DNA of 64,000 nucleotides from Chamaelirium japonicum. Its lineage: Eukaryota > Streptophyta > Magnoliopsida > Liliales > Melanthiaceae. The translations under genes and the position numbers were made by a program. The notes below the pieces were generated by a model. That model saw only the letters and a list, made by a program, of their open reading frames with translations. It was not told where the DNA came from and searched no databases. Where the stretch lies: the NCBI GenBank assembly GCA_947650365.1, contig CANTAL010000099.1, positions 186,001 through 250,000 of the forward strand. Reading direction: 5' to 3'. This document shows positions 1 to 12,331 of this stretch, piece after piece; positions within the stretch are counted from its first letter, which is position 1, and each line of letters begins with the position of its first letter.

Positions 1-146
1 ACGATCCATTCTAATTCATTCGTACGATCCATTCTAATTCATTCGCACGATCCATTGAATTAGAATGGATACATTCGTGCGAATCCATTCTTTTTCATTC
101 GTACGATCCATTCTAATTCATTCGCACGATCCATTCTAATTCATTC
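1..146. repeat. Short R-F-R mosaic at window start
   Basis: Units read R at 1-57, F at about 58-80, then R at 81-146. The F-to-R switch at 81 is a class A dyad (GTGCGAATCC), here followed by a CTTTTTC variant instead of the usual CTATTTC. The window opens inside an R unit, so the array continues to the left. Confidence 0.85.
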
Positions 147-1905
147 GAATGAATTAGAATGGATCGTACGAATGAATTAGAATGGATCGTATGAATGAAT
201 TAGAATGGATCGTATGAATGAATTAGAATGGATCGTACGAATGAATTAGAAAGGATACATTCGTGCGAATGAATTAGAATGGATCGTATGAGTGTGAATG
301 AATTAGAATGGATCGTGCGAATGAATTAGAATGGATTGTACGAATGAATTTGTATGGATCGTACGAATGAAATAGAATCGATCGTATGAATGAATTAGAA
401 TGAATCGTACGAATGAAATAGAATGGATTCGCACGAATGAATTAGAATGGATCGTTCGAATGAATTAGAATAGATTGTGCGAATGAATTAGAATGGATCG
501 TACGAATGAATTAGAAAGGATATATTCGTGCGAATGAATTAGAATAGATCGTATGAATGAATTAGATTGGATCGTATTAATAAATTAGAATGGATTGTGC
601 GAATGAATTAGAATGGATCGTACGAATGAATTAGAATGGATACATTCGTGCGAATGAATTAGAATGGATCGTATGAATGAATTAGAATCGATCGTACGAA
701 TGAATTAGAATGGATCATGCGAATGAATTAAAATGGATCGTGCGAATGAATTAGAATGGATCGTACGAATGAAATAGAATGGATTGTACGAATGAGATAG
801 AATGGATCGTACGAATGAATTAGAATGGATACATTTATGCGAATGAATTAGAATGGATCATACGAATGAATTAGAATGGATCATACGAATGAATTAGAAT
901 GGATTCATTCGTGCGAATGAATTAGAATGGATCTTACGAATGAGTAAGAATGGATCGTACGAATGAATTAGAATGGATAGAATTAGAATGAATCGTACGA
1001 ATGAATTAGAATGGATCGTACGAATGAATTAGAATGGATCGTACGAATGAATTAGAATGAATCGTACGAATGAATTAGAATGGATTGTATGAATGAATTA
1101 GATTGGATCGTATTAATGAATTAGAATGGATCGTGTGAATGAATTAGAATTGATCGTACGAATGAATTAGAATGGATCGTACGAATGACTTAAAATGGAT
1201 CATTCGAATGAATTAGAATAGATTGTGTGAATGAATTAGAATGGATAGTACGAATGAATTAGAATGGATACCTTCATGCAAATGAATTAGAATGGATCGT
1301 ACGAATGAGTAAGAATGGATCGTACGAATGAAATAGAATGGATCGTATGAATGAATTAGAATGGATCGTACGAAGGAATTAGAATGGATAGTACGAATGA
1401 ATTACAATGGATACCTTCGTGCAAATGAATTAGAATGGATCGTACGAATGAGTAAGAATGGATCGTACGAATGAAATAGAATGGATCGTATGAATGAATT
1501 AGAATGGATAGTGCGAATGAATTAGAATGGATCGTACGAATGAATTAGAATAGATTGTGCGAATGAATTAGAATGGATCGTGCGAATGAATTAGAATGGA
1601 TCGTACGAATAAATTAGAATGGATACCTTCGTGCAAATGAATTAGAATGGATCGTACGAATGAGTAAGAATGGATCGTACGAATGAAATAGAATGGATCG
1701 TATGAATGAATTACAATGGATCGTGCGAATGAATTAGAATGGATCGTACGAATGAATTAGAATAGATTGTGCGAATGAATTAGAATGGATCGTACGAATG
1801 AATTAGAATGGATCGTACGAATGAATTAGAATGGATCGTATGAATGAATTAGAATGGATCGTGCGAATGAATTAGAATGGATCGTACGAATGAAATAGAA
1901 TGGAT
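147..1905 (+). repeat. F block, 1.76 kb
   Basis: Head-to-tail units on the + strand. The block contains three closely spaced copies of the CCTTCGTGCAAATG-type marker (1271, 1414, 1626) and several 28-bp units (for example near 245, 640 and 825). It ends at the class A dyad at 1903, with the marker CAAA ending exactly 270 bp before the dyad GGATTC, so the right end is an alpha module. Confidence 0.9.
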
Positions 1906-2190
1906 TCGCACGAATGTATCCATTCTAATTCATTCGTACGATCCATTCTATCTCATTCGTACAATCCATTCTATTTCATTCGTACGATCCATTCTAATTC
2001 ATTCATACGATCCATTCTAATTTATTCGCACGAACCATTGTAATTCATTCATACGATCCATTCTAATTCATTCATATGATTCATTCTAATTCATTCGCAC
2101 GATCCATTCTAATTCATTCGTACGATCCATTCTAATTCATTCGCACGATCCATTCTAATTCATTCGCACGATCCATTCTAATTCATTCGT
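1906..2190 (-). repeat. R block, 0.29 kb
   Basis: Units on the - strand between the class A dyad at 1903 and a perfect palindrome centred at 2190/2191 (CATTCGT then ACGAATG), where orientation returns to F. Confidence 0.88.
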
Positions 2191-4905
2191 ACGAATGAAT
2201 TAGAATAGATCGTACGAATGAATTAGAATGGATACGAATGGATCGTACGAATGAGTAAGAATGGATCGTACGAATGAAATAGAATGGATTGTACGAATGA
2301 ATTAGAATGGATCATACGAATGAATTAGAATGGATTCATTCGTGCGAATGAATTAGAATGGATCGTACGAATGAGTAAGAATGGATCATACGAATGAAAT
2401 AGAATGGATCGTACGAATGGATCGTACGAATGAATTAGAATGGATTGAATTAGAATAAATCGTACGAATGAATTAGAATGAATCATACGGTACGAATGAA
2501 TTAGAATGGATCATACGAAGGAATTAGAATGGATCGTACGAATGAATTAGAATGGATCGTACGAATGAATTAGAATGGATCGTACGAAGGAATTAGAATG
2601 GATCGTACGAAGGAATTAGAATGGATAGTACGAATGAATTAGAATGGATACCTTCGTGCAAATGAATTAGAATGGATCGTACGAATGAGTAAGAATGGAT
2701 CGTACGAATGAATTAGAATGGATCGTGCGAATGAATTAGAATGGATCGTACGAATGAATTAGAATAGATTGTGCGAATGAATTAGATTGGATCGTACGAA
2801 TGAATTAGAATGGATCGTACGAATGAATTAGAATGGATCGTGCGAATGAATTAGAATGGATCGTACGAATGAAATAGAATGGATTCGCACGAATGAATTA
2901 GAATGGATCGTTCGAATGAATTAGAATAGATTGTGCGAATGAATTAGAATGGATCGTACGAATGAATTAGAAAGGATATATTCGTGCGAATGAATTACGT
3001 GCGAATGAATTAGAAAGGATATATTCGTACGAATGAATTAGAATGGATTGAATTAGAATGAATCATACGATTGAATTAGAATGAATCGTACGAATGAATT
3101 AGAATGGATCGTACGAATGAATTAGAATGGATCGTACGAATGAATTAGAATGGATTGAATTAGAATGAATCGTACGAATGAATTAGAATGAATCATACCG
3201 TATGAATGAATTAGAATGGATCATACGAAGGAATTAGAATGGATCGTACGAATGAATTAGAATGGTTCGTACGAATGAATTAGAATGGATCGTACGAAGG
3301 AATTAGAATGGATCGTACGAAGGAATTAGAATGTATAGTACGAATGAATTAGAATGGATACCTTCGTGCAAATGAATTAGAATGGATCGTACGAATAAGT
3401 AAGAATGGATCGTACGAATGAAATAGAATGGATCGTATGAATGAATTAGAATGGATCGTGCGAATGAATTAGAATGGATCGTACGAATGAATTAGAATAG
3501 ATTGTGCGAATGAATTAGAATGGATCATACGAATGAATTAGAATGGATCGTATGAATGAATTAGAATGGATCGTGCGAATGAATTAGAATGGATCGTACG
3601 AATGAAATAGAATGGATACATTCGTGCGAATGAATTAGAATGGATCAAATGAATGAATTAGAATGGATCGTTTGAATGAATGCGAATGGATCGTGCGAAT
3701 GAATTAGAATGAATTAGAATGGATCGTACGAATGAATTAGAATGGATCATGCGAATGAATTTGAATGGATCGTGCGAATGAATTAGAATGGATCGTATTA
3801 ATGAATTAGAATGGATCGTGCGAATGAATTAGAATGGATCGTACGAATGAGTAAGAATGGATCGTGCGAATGAAATAGAATGGATCGTATGAATGAATTA
3901 GATTGGATCGTATTAATGAATTAGAATGGATCGTGCGAATGAATTAGAATGGATCGTACGAATGAATTAGAATGGATTGAATTAGAATGAATCGTACGAA
4001 TGAATTAGAATGAATCATACCGTACGAATGAATTAGAATGGATCATACGAAGGAATTAGAATGGATCGTACGAATGAATTAGAATGGATCGTATGAATGA
4101 ATTAGAATGGATCGTACGAAGGAATTAGAATGGATCGTACGAAGGAATTAGAATGGATAGTACGAATGAATTAGAATGGATACCTTCGTGCAAATGAATT
4201 AGAATGGATCGTACGAATGAGTAAGAATGGATCGTACGAATGAAATAGAATAGATCTTATGAATGAATTAGAATGGATCGTGCGAATGAATTAGAATGGA
4301 TCGTACGAATGAATTAGAATAGATTGTGCGAATGAATTAGAATGGATCGTACGAATGAATTAGAATGGATCGTATGAATGAATTAGAATGGATCGTGCGA
4401 ATGAATTAGAATGGATCGTACGAATGAAATAGAATGGATTCGCACGAATGTATCCGAATGGATCGTACGAAGGAATTAGAATGGATCGTACGAAGGAATT
4501 AGAATGGATAGTACGAATGAATTAGAATGGATACCTTCATGCAAATGAATTAGAATGGATCGTACGAATGAGTAAGAATGGATCGTACGAATGAAATAGA
4601 ATGGATCGTATGAATGAATTAGAATGGATCGTGCGAATGAATTAGAATGGATCGTACGAATGAATTAGAATAGATTGTGCGAATGAATTAGAATGGATCG
4701 TACGAATGAATTAGAATGGATCGTACGAATGAATTAGAATGGATCGTATGCATGAATTAGAATGGATCGTGCGAATGAATTAGAATGGATCGTACTAATG
4801 AATTAGAATGGATCGTACGAAGGAATTAGAATGGATCGTATGAATGAATTAGAATGGATCGTGCGAATGAATTAGAATGGATCGTACGAATGAAATAGAA
4901 TGGAT
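2191..4905 (+). repeat. F block, 2.7 kb
   Basis: F units throughout, including repeated markers CCTTCGTGCAAATG (2651, 3361, about 4183, 4533) and units shortened around GATTGAATTAG. At 4437-4455 a class A sequence is present but orientation does not change after it, a junction scar. From about 2426 this block belongs to the first copy of the 3758-bp duplication. It ends at a variant class A dyad at 4903 (CGAACGCATCC). Confidence 0.9.
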
Positions 4906-6183
4906 TCGCACGAACGCATCCATTCTAATTCATTCGTACGATCCATTCTAATTCATTCGTACAATCCATTCTAATTCATTCGCACGATCCATTCGCATTC
5001 ACTCAAACGATCCATTCTAATTCATTCATATGATCCATTCTAATTCATTCGCACGAATGTATCCATTCTAATTCATTCGTACGATCCATTCTAATTCATT
5101 TGTACGAATGTATCAACTCTAATTCATTCATACGATCCATTCTAATTCATTTGTACGAATGTATCCACTCTAATTCATTCGTACGAATGAATTAGAATGG
5201 ATCGTATGAGTGTGAATGAATTAGAATGGATCGTGCGAATGAATTAGAATGGATCGTGTTAATGAATTAGAATAGATCGTATGAATGGATCGTACGAATG
5301 AAATAGAATGGATCGTATGAATGAATTAGAATGGATCGTGCGAATGAATTAGAAAGGATCGTACGAATGAATTAGAATAAATTGTGCGAATGAATTAGAA
5401 TGCATCATACGAATGAATTAGAATGGATCGTACGAATGAATTAGAATGGATCGTATGTATGAATTAGAATGGATCGTGCGAATGAATTAGAATGGATCGT
5501 ACGAATGAATTAGAATGGATCGTACGAAGGAATTAGAATGGATCGTACGAATGAATTAGAAAGGATACATTCGAATTCATTCGTACGATCCATTCTAATT
5601 CCTTCGTACGATCCATATTCTAATTCATTCGCACGATCCATTCTAATTCATTCGCACAATCCTTTCTAATTCATTCATACGATCCATTCTAATTCATTCA
5701 CACAATCCATTCTAATTCATTCTAATTTGTATGAATGAATTAGAATGGATCGTGCGAATGAATTAGAATGGATCGTACGAATGAATTAGAATAGATTGTG
5801 CGAATGAATTAGAATGGATCGTACGAATGAATTATAATGGATCGTACGAATGAATTAGAATGGATCGTATGCATGAATTAGAATGGATCGTGCGAATGAA
5901 TTAGAATGGATCGTACGAATGAATTAGAATGGATCGTACGAATGAATTAGAATGGATCGTACGAATGAATTAGAAAGGATACATTCGAATTCATTCGTAC
6001 GATCCATTCTAATTCCTTCGTACGATCCATATTCTAATTCATTCGCACGATCCATTCTAATTCATTCGCACGATCCATTCTAATTCATTCGTACGATCCA
6101 TTCTTACTCATCGTATGCATGAATTAGAATGGATCGTGCGAATGAATTAGAATGGATCGTACGAATGAATTAGAATGGATCGA
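2426..6183 (+). repeat. 3758-bp tandem duplication, copy 1
   Basis: Landmarks recur downstream at a constant offset of 3758 bp: GATTGAATTAGAATAAAT at 2443 and 6201, CGAACGCATC at 4911 and 8669, CCTTCGTGCA at 3361 and 7119. Rare private variants (AATGGTTCG, GAATGTATAG, AATCCTTTC) are shared by both copies, and I saw no difference in the lines compared. The join lies within the shared ACGAATGAATTAGAATGGAT at copy starts and ends, as expected from unequal exchange between units. Confidence 0.92.
4906..6110. repeat. Mosaic of short R and F blocks
   Basis: Blocks are R 4906-5182, F 5183-5572, R 5573-5728, F 5729-5986 and R 5987-6110. The F-to-R switches at 5573 and 5987 are both class B (AAAGGATACATTC then GAATTC). 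The R-to-F switch at 5182/5183 is a perfect palindrome. The rare CACTCAAACGATCC variant near 5001 links the first R block to R blocks at 11.9, 51.2 and 63.4 kb. Confidence 0.87.
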
Positions 6184-9100
6184 ACGAATGAATTAGAATG
6201 GATTGAATTAGAATAAATCGTACGAATGAATTAGAATGAATCATACGGTACGAATGAATTAGAATGGATCATACGAAGGAATTAGAATGGATCGTACGAA
6301 TGAATTAGAATGGATCGTACGAATGAATTAGAATGGATCGTACGAAGGAATTAGAATGGATCGTACGAAGGAATTAGAATGGATAGTACGAATGAATTAG
6401 AATGGATACCTTCGTGCAAATGAATTAGAATGGATCGTACGAATGAGTAAGAATGGATCGTACGAATGAATTAGAATGGATCGTGCGAATGAATTAGAAT
6501 GGATCGTACGAATGAATTAGAATAGATTGTGCGAATGAATTAGATTGGATCGTACGAATGAATTAGAATGGATCGTACGAATGAATTAGAATGGATCGTG
6601 CGAATGAATTAGAATGGATCGTACGAATGAAATAGAATGGATTCGCACGAATGAATTAGAATGGATCGTTCGAATGAATTAGAATAGATTGTGCGAATGA
6701 ATTAGAATGGATCGTACGAATGAATTAGAAAGGATATATTCGTGCGAATGAATTACGTGCGAATGAATTAGAAAGGATATATTCGTACGAATGAATTAGA
6801 ATGGATTGAATTAGAATGAATCATACGATTGAATTAGAATGAATCGTACGAATGAATTAGAATGGATCGTACGAATGAATTAGAATGGATCGTACGAATG
6901 AATTAGAATGGATTGAATTAGAATGAATCGTACGAATGAATTAGAATGAATCATACCGTATGAATGAATTAGAATGGATCATACGAAGGAATTAGAATGG
7001 ATCGTACGAATGAATTAGAATGGTTCGTACGAATGAATTAGAATGGATCGTACGAAGGAATTAGAATGGATCGTACGAAGGAATTAGAATGTATAGTACG
7101 AATGAATTAGAATGGATACCTTCGTGCAAATGAATTAGAATGGATCGTACGAATAAGTAAGAATGGATCGTACGAATGAAATAGAATGGATCGTATGAAT
7201 GAATTAGAATGGATCGTGCGAATGAATTAGAATGGATCGTACGAATGAATTAGAATAGATTGTGCGAATGAATTAGAATGGATCATACGAATGAATTAGA
7301 ATGGATCGTATGAATGAATTAGAATGGATCGTGCGAATGAATTAGAATGGATCGTACGAATGAAATAGAATGGATACATTCGTGCGAATGAATTAGAATG
7401 GATCAAATGAATGAATTAGAATGGATCGTTTGAATGAATGCGAATGGATCGTGCGAATGAATTAGAATGAATTAGAATGGATCGTACGAATGAATTAGAA
7501 TGGATCATGCGAATGAATTTGAATGGATCGTGCGAATGAATTAGAATGGATCGTATTAATGAATTAGAATGGATCGTGCGAATGAATTAGAATGGATCGT
7601 ACGAATGAGTAAGAATGGATCGTGCGAATGAAATAGAATGGATCGTATGAATGAATTAGATTGGATCGTATTAATGAATTAGAATGGATCGTGCGAATGA
7701 ATTAGAATGGATCGTACGAATGAATTAGAATGGATTGAATTAGAATGAATCGTACGAATGAATTAGAATGAATCATACCGTACGAATGAATTAGAATGGA
7801 TCATACGAAGGAATTAGAATGGATCGTACGAATGAATTAGAATGGATCGTATGAATGAATTAGAATGGATCGTACGAAGGAATTAGAATGGATCGTACGA
7901 AGGAATTAGAATGGATAGTACGAATGAATTAGAATGGATACCTTCGTGCAAATGAATTAGAATGGATCGTACGAATGAGTAAGAATGGATCGTACGAATG
8001 AAATAGAATAGATCTTATGAATGAATTAGAATGGATCGTGCGAATGAATTAGAATGGATCGTACGAATGAATTAGAATAGATTGTGCGAATGAATTAGAA
8101 TGGATCGTACGAATGAATTAGAATGGATCGTATGAATGAATTAGAATGGATCGTGCGAATGAATTAGAATGGATCGTACGAATGAAATAGAATGGATTCG
8201 CACGAATGTATCCGAATGGATCGTACGAAGGAATTAGAATGGATCGTACGAAGGAATTAGAATGGATAGTACGAATGAATTAGAATGGATACCTTCATGC
8301 AAATGAATTAGAATGGATCGTACGAATGAGTAAGAATGGATCGTACGAATGAAATAGAATGGATCGTATGAATGAATTAGAATGGATCGTGCGAATGAAT
8401 TAGAATGGATCGTACGAATGAATTAGAATAGATTGTGCGAATGAATTAGAATGGATCGTACGAATGAATTAGAATGGATCGTACGAATGAATTAGAATGG
8501 ATCGTATGCATGAATTAGAATGGATCGTGCGAATGAATTAGAATGGATCGTACTAATGAATTAGAATGGATCGTACGAAGGAATTAGAATGGATCGTATG
8601 AATGAATTAGAATGGATCGTGCGAATGAATTAGAATGGATCGTACGAATGAAATAGAATGGATTCGCACGAACGCATCCATTCTAATTCATTCGTACGAT
8701 CCATTCTAATTCATTCGTACAATCCATTCTAATTCATTCGCACGATCCATTCGCATTCACTCAAACGATCCATTCTAATTCATTCATATGATCCATTCTA
8801 ATTCATTCGCACGAATGTATCCATTCTAATTCATTCGTACGATCCATTCTAATTCATTTGTACGAATGTATCAACTCTAATTCATTCATACGATCCATTC
8901 TAATTCATTTGTACGAATGTATCCACTCTAATTCATTCGTACGAATGAATTAGAATGGATCGTATGAGTGTGAATGAATTAGAATGGATCGTGCGAATGA
9001 ATTAGAATGGATCGTGTTAATGAATTAGAATAGATCGTATGAATGGATCGTACGAATGAAATAGAATGGATCGTATGAATGAATTAGAATGGATCGTGCG

Positions 9101-9941
9101 AATGAATTAGAAAGGATCGTACGAATGAATTAGAATAAATTGTGCGAATGAATTAGAATGCATCATACGAATGAATTAGAATGGATCGTACGAATGAATT
9201 AGAATGGATCGTATGTATGAATTAGAATGGATCGTGCGAATGAATTAGAATGGATCGTACGAATGAATTAGAATGGATCGTACGAAGGAATTAGAATGGA
9301 TCGTACGAATGAATTAGAAAGGATACATTCGAATTCATTCGTACGATCCATTCTAATTCCTTCGTACGATCCATATTCTAATTCATTCGCACGATCCATT
9401 CTAATTCATTCGCACAATCCTTTCTAATTCATTCATACGATCCATTCTAATTCATTCACACAATCCATTCTAATTCATTCTAATTTGTATGAATGAATTA
9501 GAATGGATCGTGCGAATGAATTAGAATGGATCGTACGAATGAATTAGAATAGATTGTGCGAATGAATTAGAATGGATCGTACGAATGAATTATAATGGAT
9601 CGTACGAATGAATTAGAATGGATCGTATGCATGAATTAGAATGGATCGTGCGAATGAATTAGAATGGATCGTACGAATGAATTAGAATGGATCGTACGAA
9701 TGAATTAGAATGGATCGTACGAATGAATTAGAAAGGATACATTCGAATTCATTCGTACGATCCATTCTAATTCCTTCGTACGATCCATATTCTAATTCAT
9801 TCGCACGATCCATTCTAATTCATTCGCACGATCCATTCTAATTCATTCGTACGATCCATTCTTACTCATCGTATGCATGAATTAGAATGGATCGTGCGAA
9901 TGAATTAGAATGGATCGTACGAATGAATTAGAATGGATCGA
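6184..9941 (+). repeat. 3758-bp tandem duplication, copy 2
   Basis: Second copy, directly adjoining the first with no bases between. It carries the same order of F and R blocks: F to 8663, R 8664-8940, F to 9328, R to 9486, F to 9744, R to 9868, then F. Similarity stops after 9961, where copy 1 has TGGATTGAATT and this copy has TGGATACATTCG. Near-identity means either a recent duplication or an assembly artefact. Confidence 0.92.
8664..9868. repeat. Mosaic of short R and F blocks, second copy
   Basis: Same five blocks as at 4906-6110, shifted by 3758 bp, with class B dyads (GAATTC) at 9331 and 9745. Confidence 0.87.
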
Positions 9942-10190
9942 ACGAATGAATTAGAATGGATACATTCGTGCAAAAGAATTAGAATGGATTGTATGAATGA
10001 ATTAGAATGGATCGTGCGAATTAATTAGAATGGATCGTACGAATGAATTAGAACGGATACATTCGTGCGAAAGAATTAGAATAGATCGTATGAATGAATT
10101 AGAATGGATCTTATGAATGAAATAGAATGGATCGTACGAATGAATTAGAATGGATCGTACGAAGGAATTAGAATAGATCGTACGAATGAA
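9869..10190 (+). repeat. F block, 0.32 kb
   Basis: Begins GTATGCATGAATTAG and contains GTGCAAAAGAATTAG. The same series of variants recurs at 18476-18850 and 52170-52550, so this is one of three dispersed copies. It ends at a class B dyad (GAATTC at 10188). Confidence 0.87.
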
Positions 10191-10422
10191 TTCGAATGTA
10201 TCCTTTCTAATTCATTCGTACGATCCATTCTAATTCCTTCGTACGATCCATTCTAATTCATTCGTACGATCCATTCTAATTCATTCGCACGATCCATTCT
10301 AATTCATTCGTACGATCCATTCTATTTCATTCATACGATCCATTCTAATTCATTCATACGATCTATTCTAATTCTTTCGCACGAATGTATCCATTCTAAT
10401 TCATTCGTACGATCCATTCTAA
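10191..10422 (-). repeat. R block, 0.23 kb
   Basis: Follows a class B dyad and starts like the R blocks at 21.4, 25.1, 31.3 and 53.6 kb (GTATCCTTTC), but switches to F early at a CTAATTAG palindrome centred at 10422/10423, so the class E junction is absent. Confidence 0.86.
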
Positions 10423-11199
10423 TTAGAATAGATCGTATGAATGAATTAGAATGGATCATGCGAATGAATTAGAATGGATCATACGAATGAATTAGAATGG
10501 ATTCATTCGTGCGAATGAATTAGAATGGATCGTACGAATGAGTAAGAATGGATTGTACGAATGAATTAGAATGGATTGAATTAGAATGAATCGTACGAAT
10601 GAATTAGAATGGATCGTACGAATGAATTAGAATGGATCGTACGAATGAATTAGAATGGATTGAATTAGAATGAATCGTACGAATGAATTAGGATGAATCA
10701 TACCGTACGAATGAATTAGAATGGATCATACGAAGGAATTAGAATGGAACGTACGAATGAATTAGAATGGATCGTATGAATGAATTAGAATGGATCGTAC
10801 GAATGAAATAGAACAGATCGTACGAATGAATTAGAATGGATCGTACGAATGAATTAGAATGGATACATTCGTGCGAATGAATTAGAATGGATAGTACGAA
10901 TGAATTAGAATGGATACCTTCGTGCAAATGAATTAGAATGGATCGTACGAATGAGTAAGAATGGATCGTACGAATGAAATAGAATGGATCGTATGAATGA
11001 ATTAGAATGGATCGTGCGAATGAATTAGAATGGATCGTACGAATGAATTAGAATAGATTGTGCGAATGAATTAGAATGGATCGTACGAATGAATTAGAAT
11101 GGATCGTACGAATGAATTAGAATGGATCGTATGAATGAATTAGAATGGATCGTGCGAATGAATTAGAATGGATCGTACGAATGAAATAGAATGGATTCG
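10423..11199 (+). repeat. F block, 0.78 kb
   Basis: F units with GATTGAATTAG-type short units near 10575 and 10658 and the GAATCATACC marker near 10694. The right end is an alpha module in F orientation: marker CAAA ends at 10928, class A GGATTC ends at 11198, spacing 270 bp. Confidence 0.87.
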
Positions 11200-11486
11200 C
11201 ACGAATGTATCCATTCTAATTCATTCGTACGATCCATTCTAATTCATTCGCACGATACATTCTAATTCATTTGCACGAATGTACCCATTCTAATTCATTC
11301 GTACGATCCATTCTAATTTATTCGTACGTTCCATTCTAATTCATTCGTAAGATCCATTCTAATTCATTGATACGATCTATTCTAATTCATTCATACAATC
11401 CATTCTAATTCCTTCGTACGATCCTTTCTAATTCATTCGTACGATCCATTCTAATTCATTCGTACTATCCATTCTTACTCATTCGT
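11200..11486 (-). repeat. R block, 0.29 kb
   Basis: Between a class A dyad (11194) and a switch back to F inside TTACTCATTCGTACGAAGG. Confidence 0.86.
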
Positions 11487-11836
11487 ACGAAGGAATTAGA
11501 ATGGATCGTACGAAGGAATTAGAATGGATAGTACGAATGAATTAGAATGGATACCTTCGTGCAAATGAATTTGAATGGATCGTACGAATGAGTAAGAATG
11601 GATCGTACGAATGAAATAGAATGGATCGTATGAATGAATTAGAATGGATCGTGCGAATGAATTAGAATGGATCGTACGAATGAATTAGAATAGATTGTGC
11701 GAATGAATTAGAATTGATCGTACGAATGAATTAGAATGGATCGTATGAATGAATTAGAATGGATCGTATGAATGAATTAGAATGGATCGTGCGAATGAAT
11801 TAGAATGGATCGTACGAATGAAATAGAATGGATTCG
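11487..11836 (+). repeat. F block, 0.35 kb (alpha module)
   Basis: Marker CAAA ends at 11565 and the class A GGATTC ends at 11835, again 270 bp. The series closely repeats the right end of 10423-11199. Confidence 0.87.
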
Positions 11837-12331
11837 CACGAATGTACCCATTCTAATTCATTCGTACGATCCATTCTAATTCATTCGTACAATCCATTCT
11901 AATTCATTCGCACGATCCATTCGAATTCACTCAAACGATCCATTCTAATTCATTCATATGATCCATTCTAATTCATTCGCACGAATGTATCCATTCTAAT
12001 TCATTCGTACGATCCATTCTAATTCATTTGTACGAATGTATCCACTCTAATTCATTCATACGATCCATTCTAATTGATTCGCACGAATGTATCCATTCCA
12101 ATTCATTCGTACGATCCATTCTAATTCATTCGCACAATCTATTCTAATTCATTCGTACGATCAATTCTAATTCATTAGCATGATCCATTCTAATTCATTC
12201 GTACGATCTATTCTATTTCATTCGTACAATCCATTCTTACTCAATCGTATGATCCATTCTAATCCATTCGCACAATCTATTCTAATTCATTCGTACGATC
12301 CATTCTATTTCATTCGTACGATCCATTCTAA
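11837..12331 (-). repeat. R block, 0.5 kb
   Basis: Starts at a class A dyad with a GTACCC variant, carries CACTCAAACGATCC near 11928, and ends at a CTAATTAG palindrome centred at 12331/12332. The variant order matches R blocks at 36.5, 51.2, 61.1 and 63.4 kb. Confidence 0.87.

Noticed and set aside
5573-5578. GAATTC at class B dyads as a cloning or vector scar
   Set aside because: Flanks are satellite on both sides in all 15 copies, with no vector or linker sequence, and GAATTC follows naturally from joining a GAAT end to an ATTC end.
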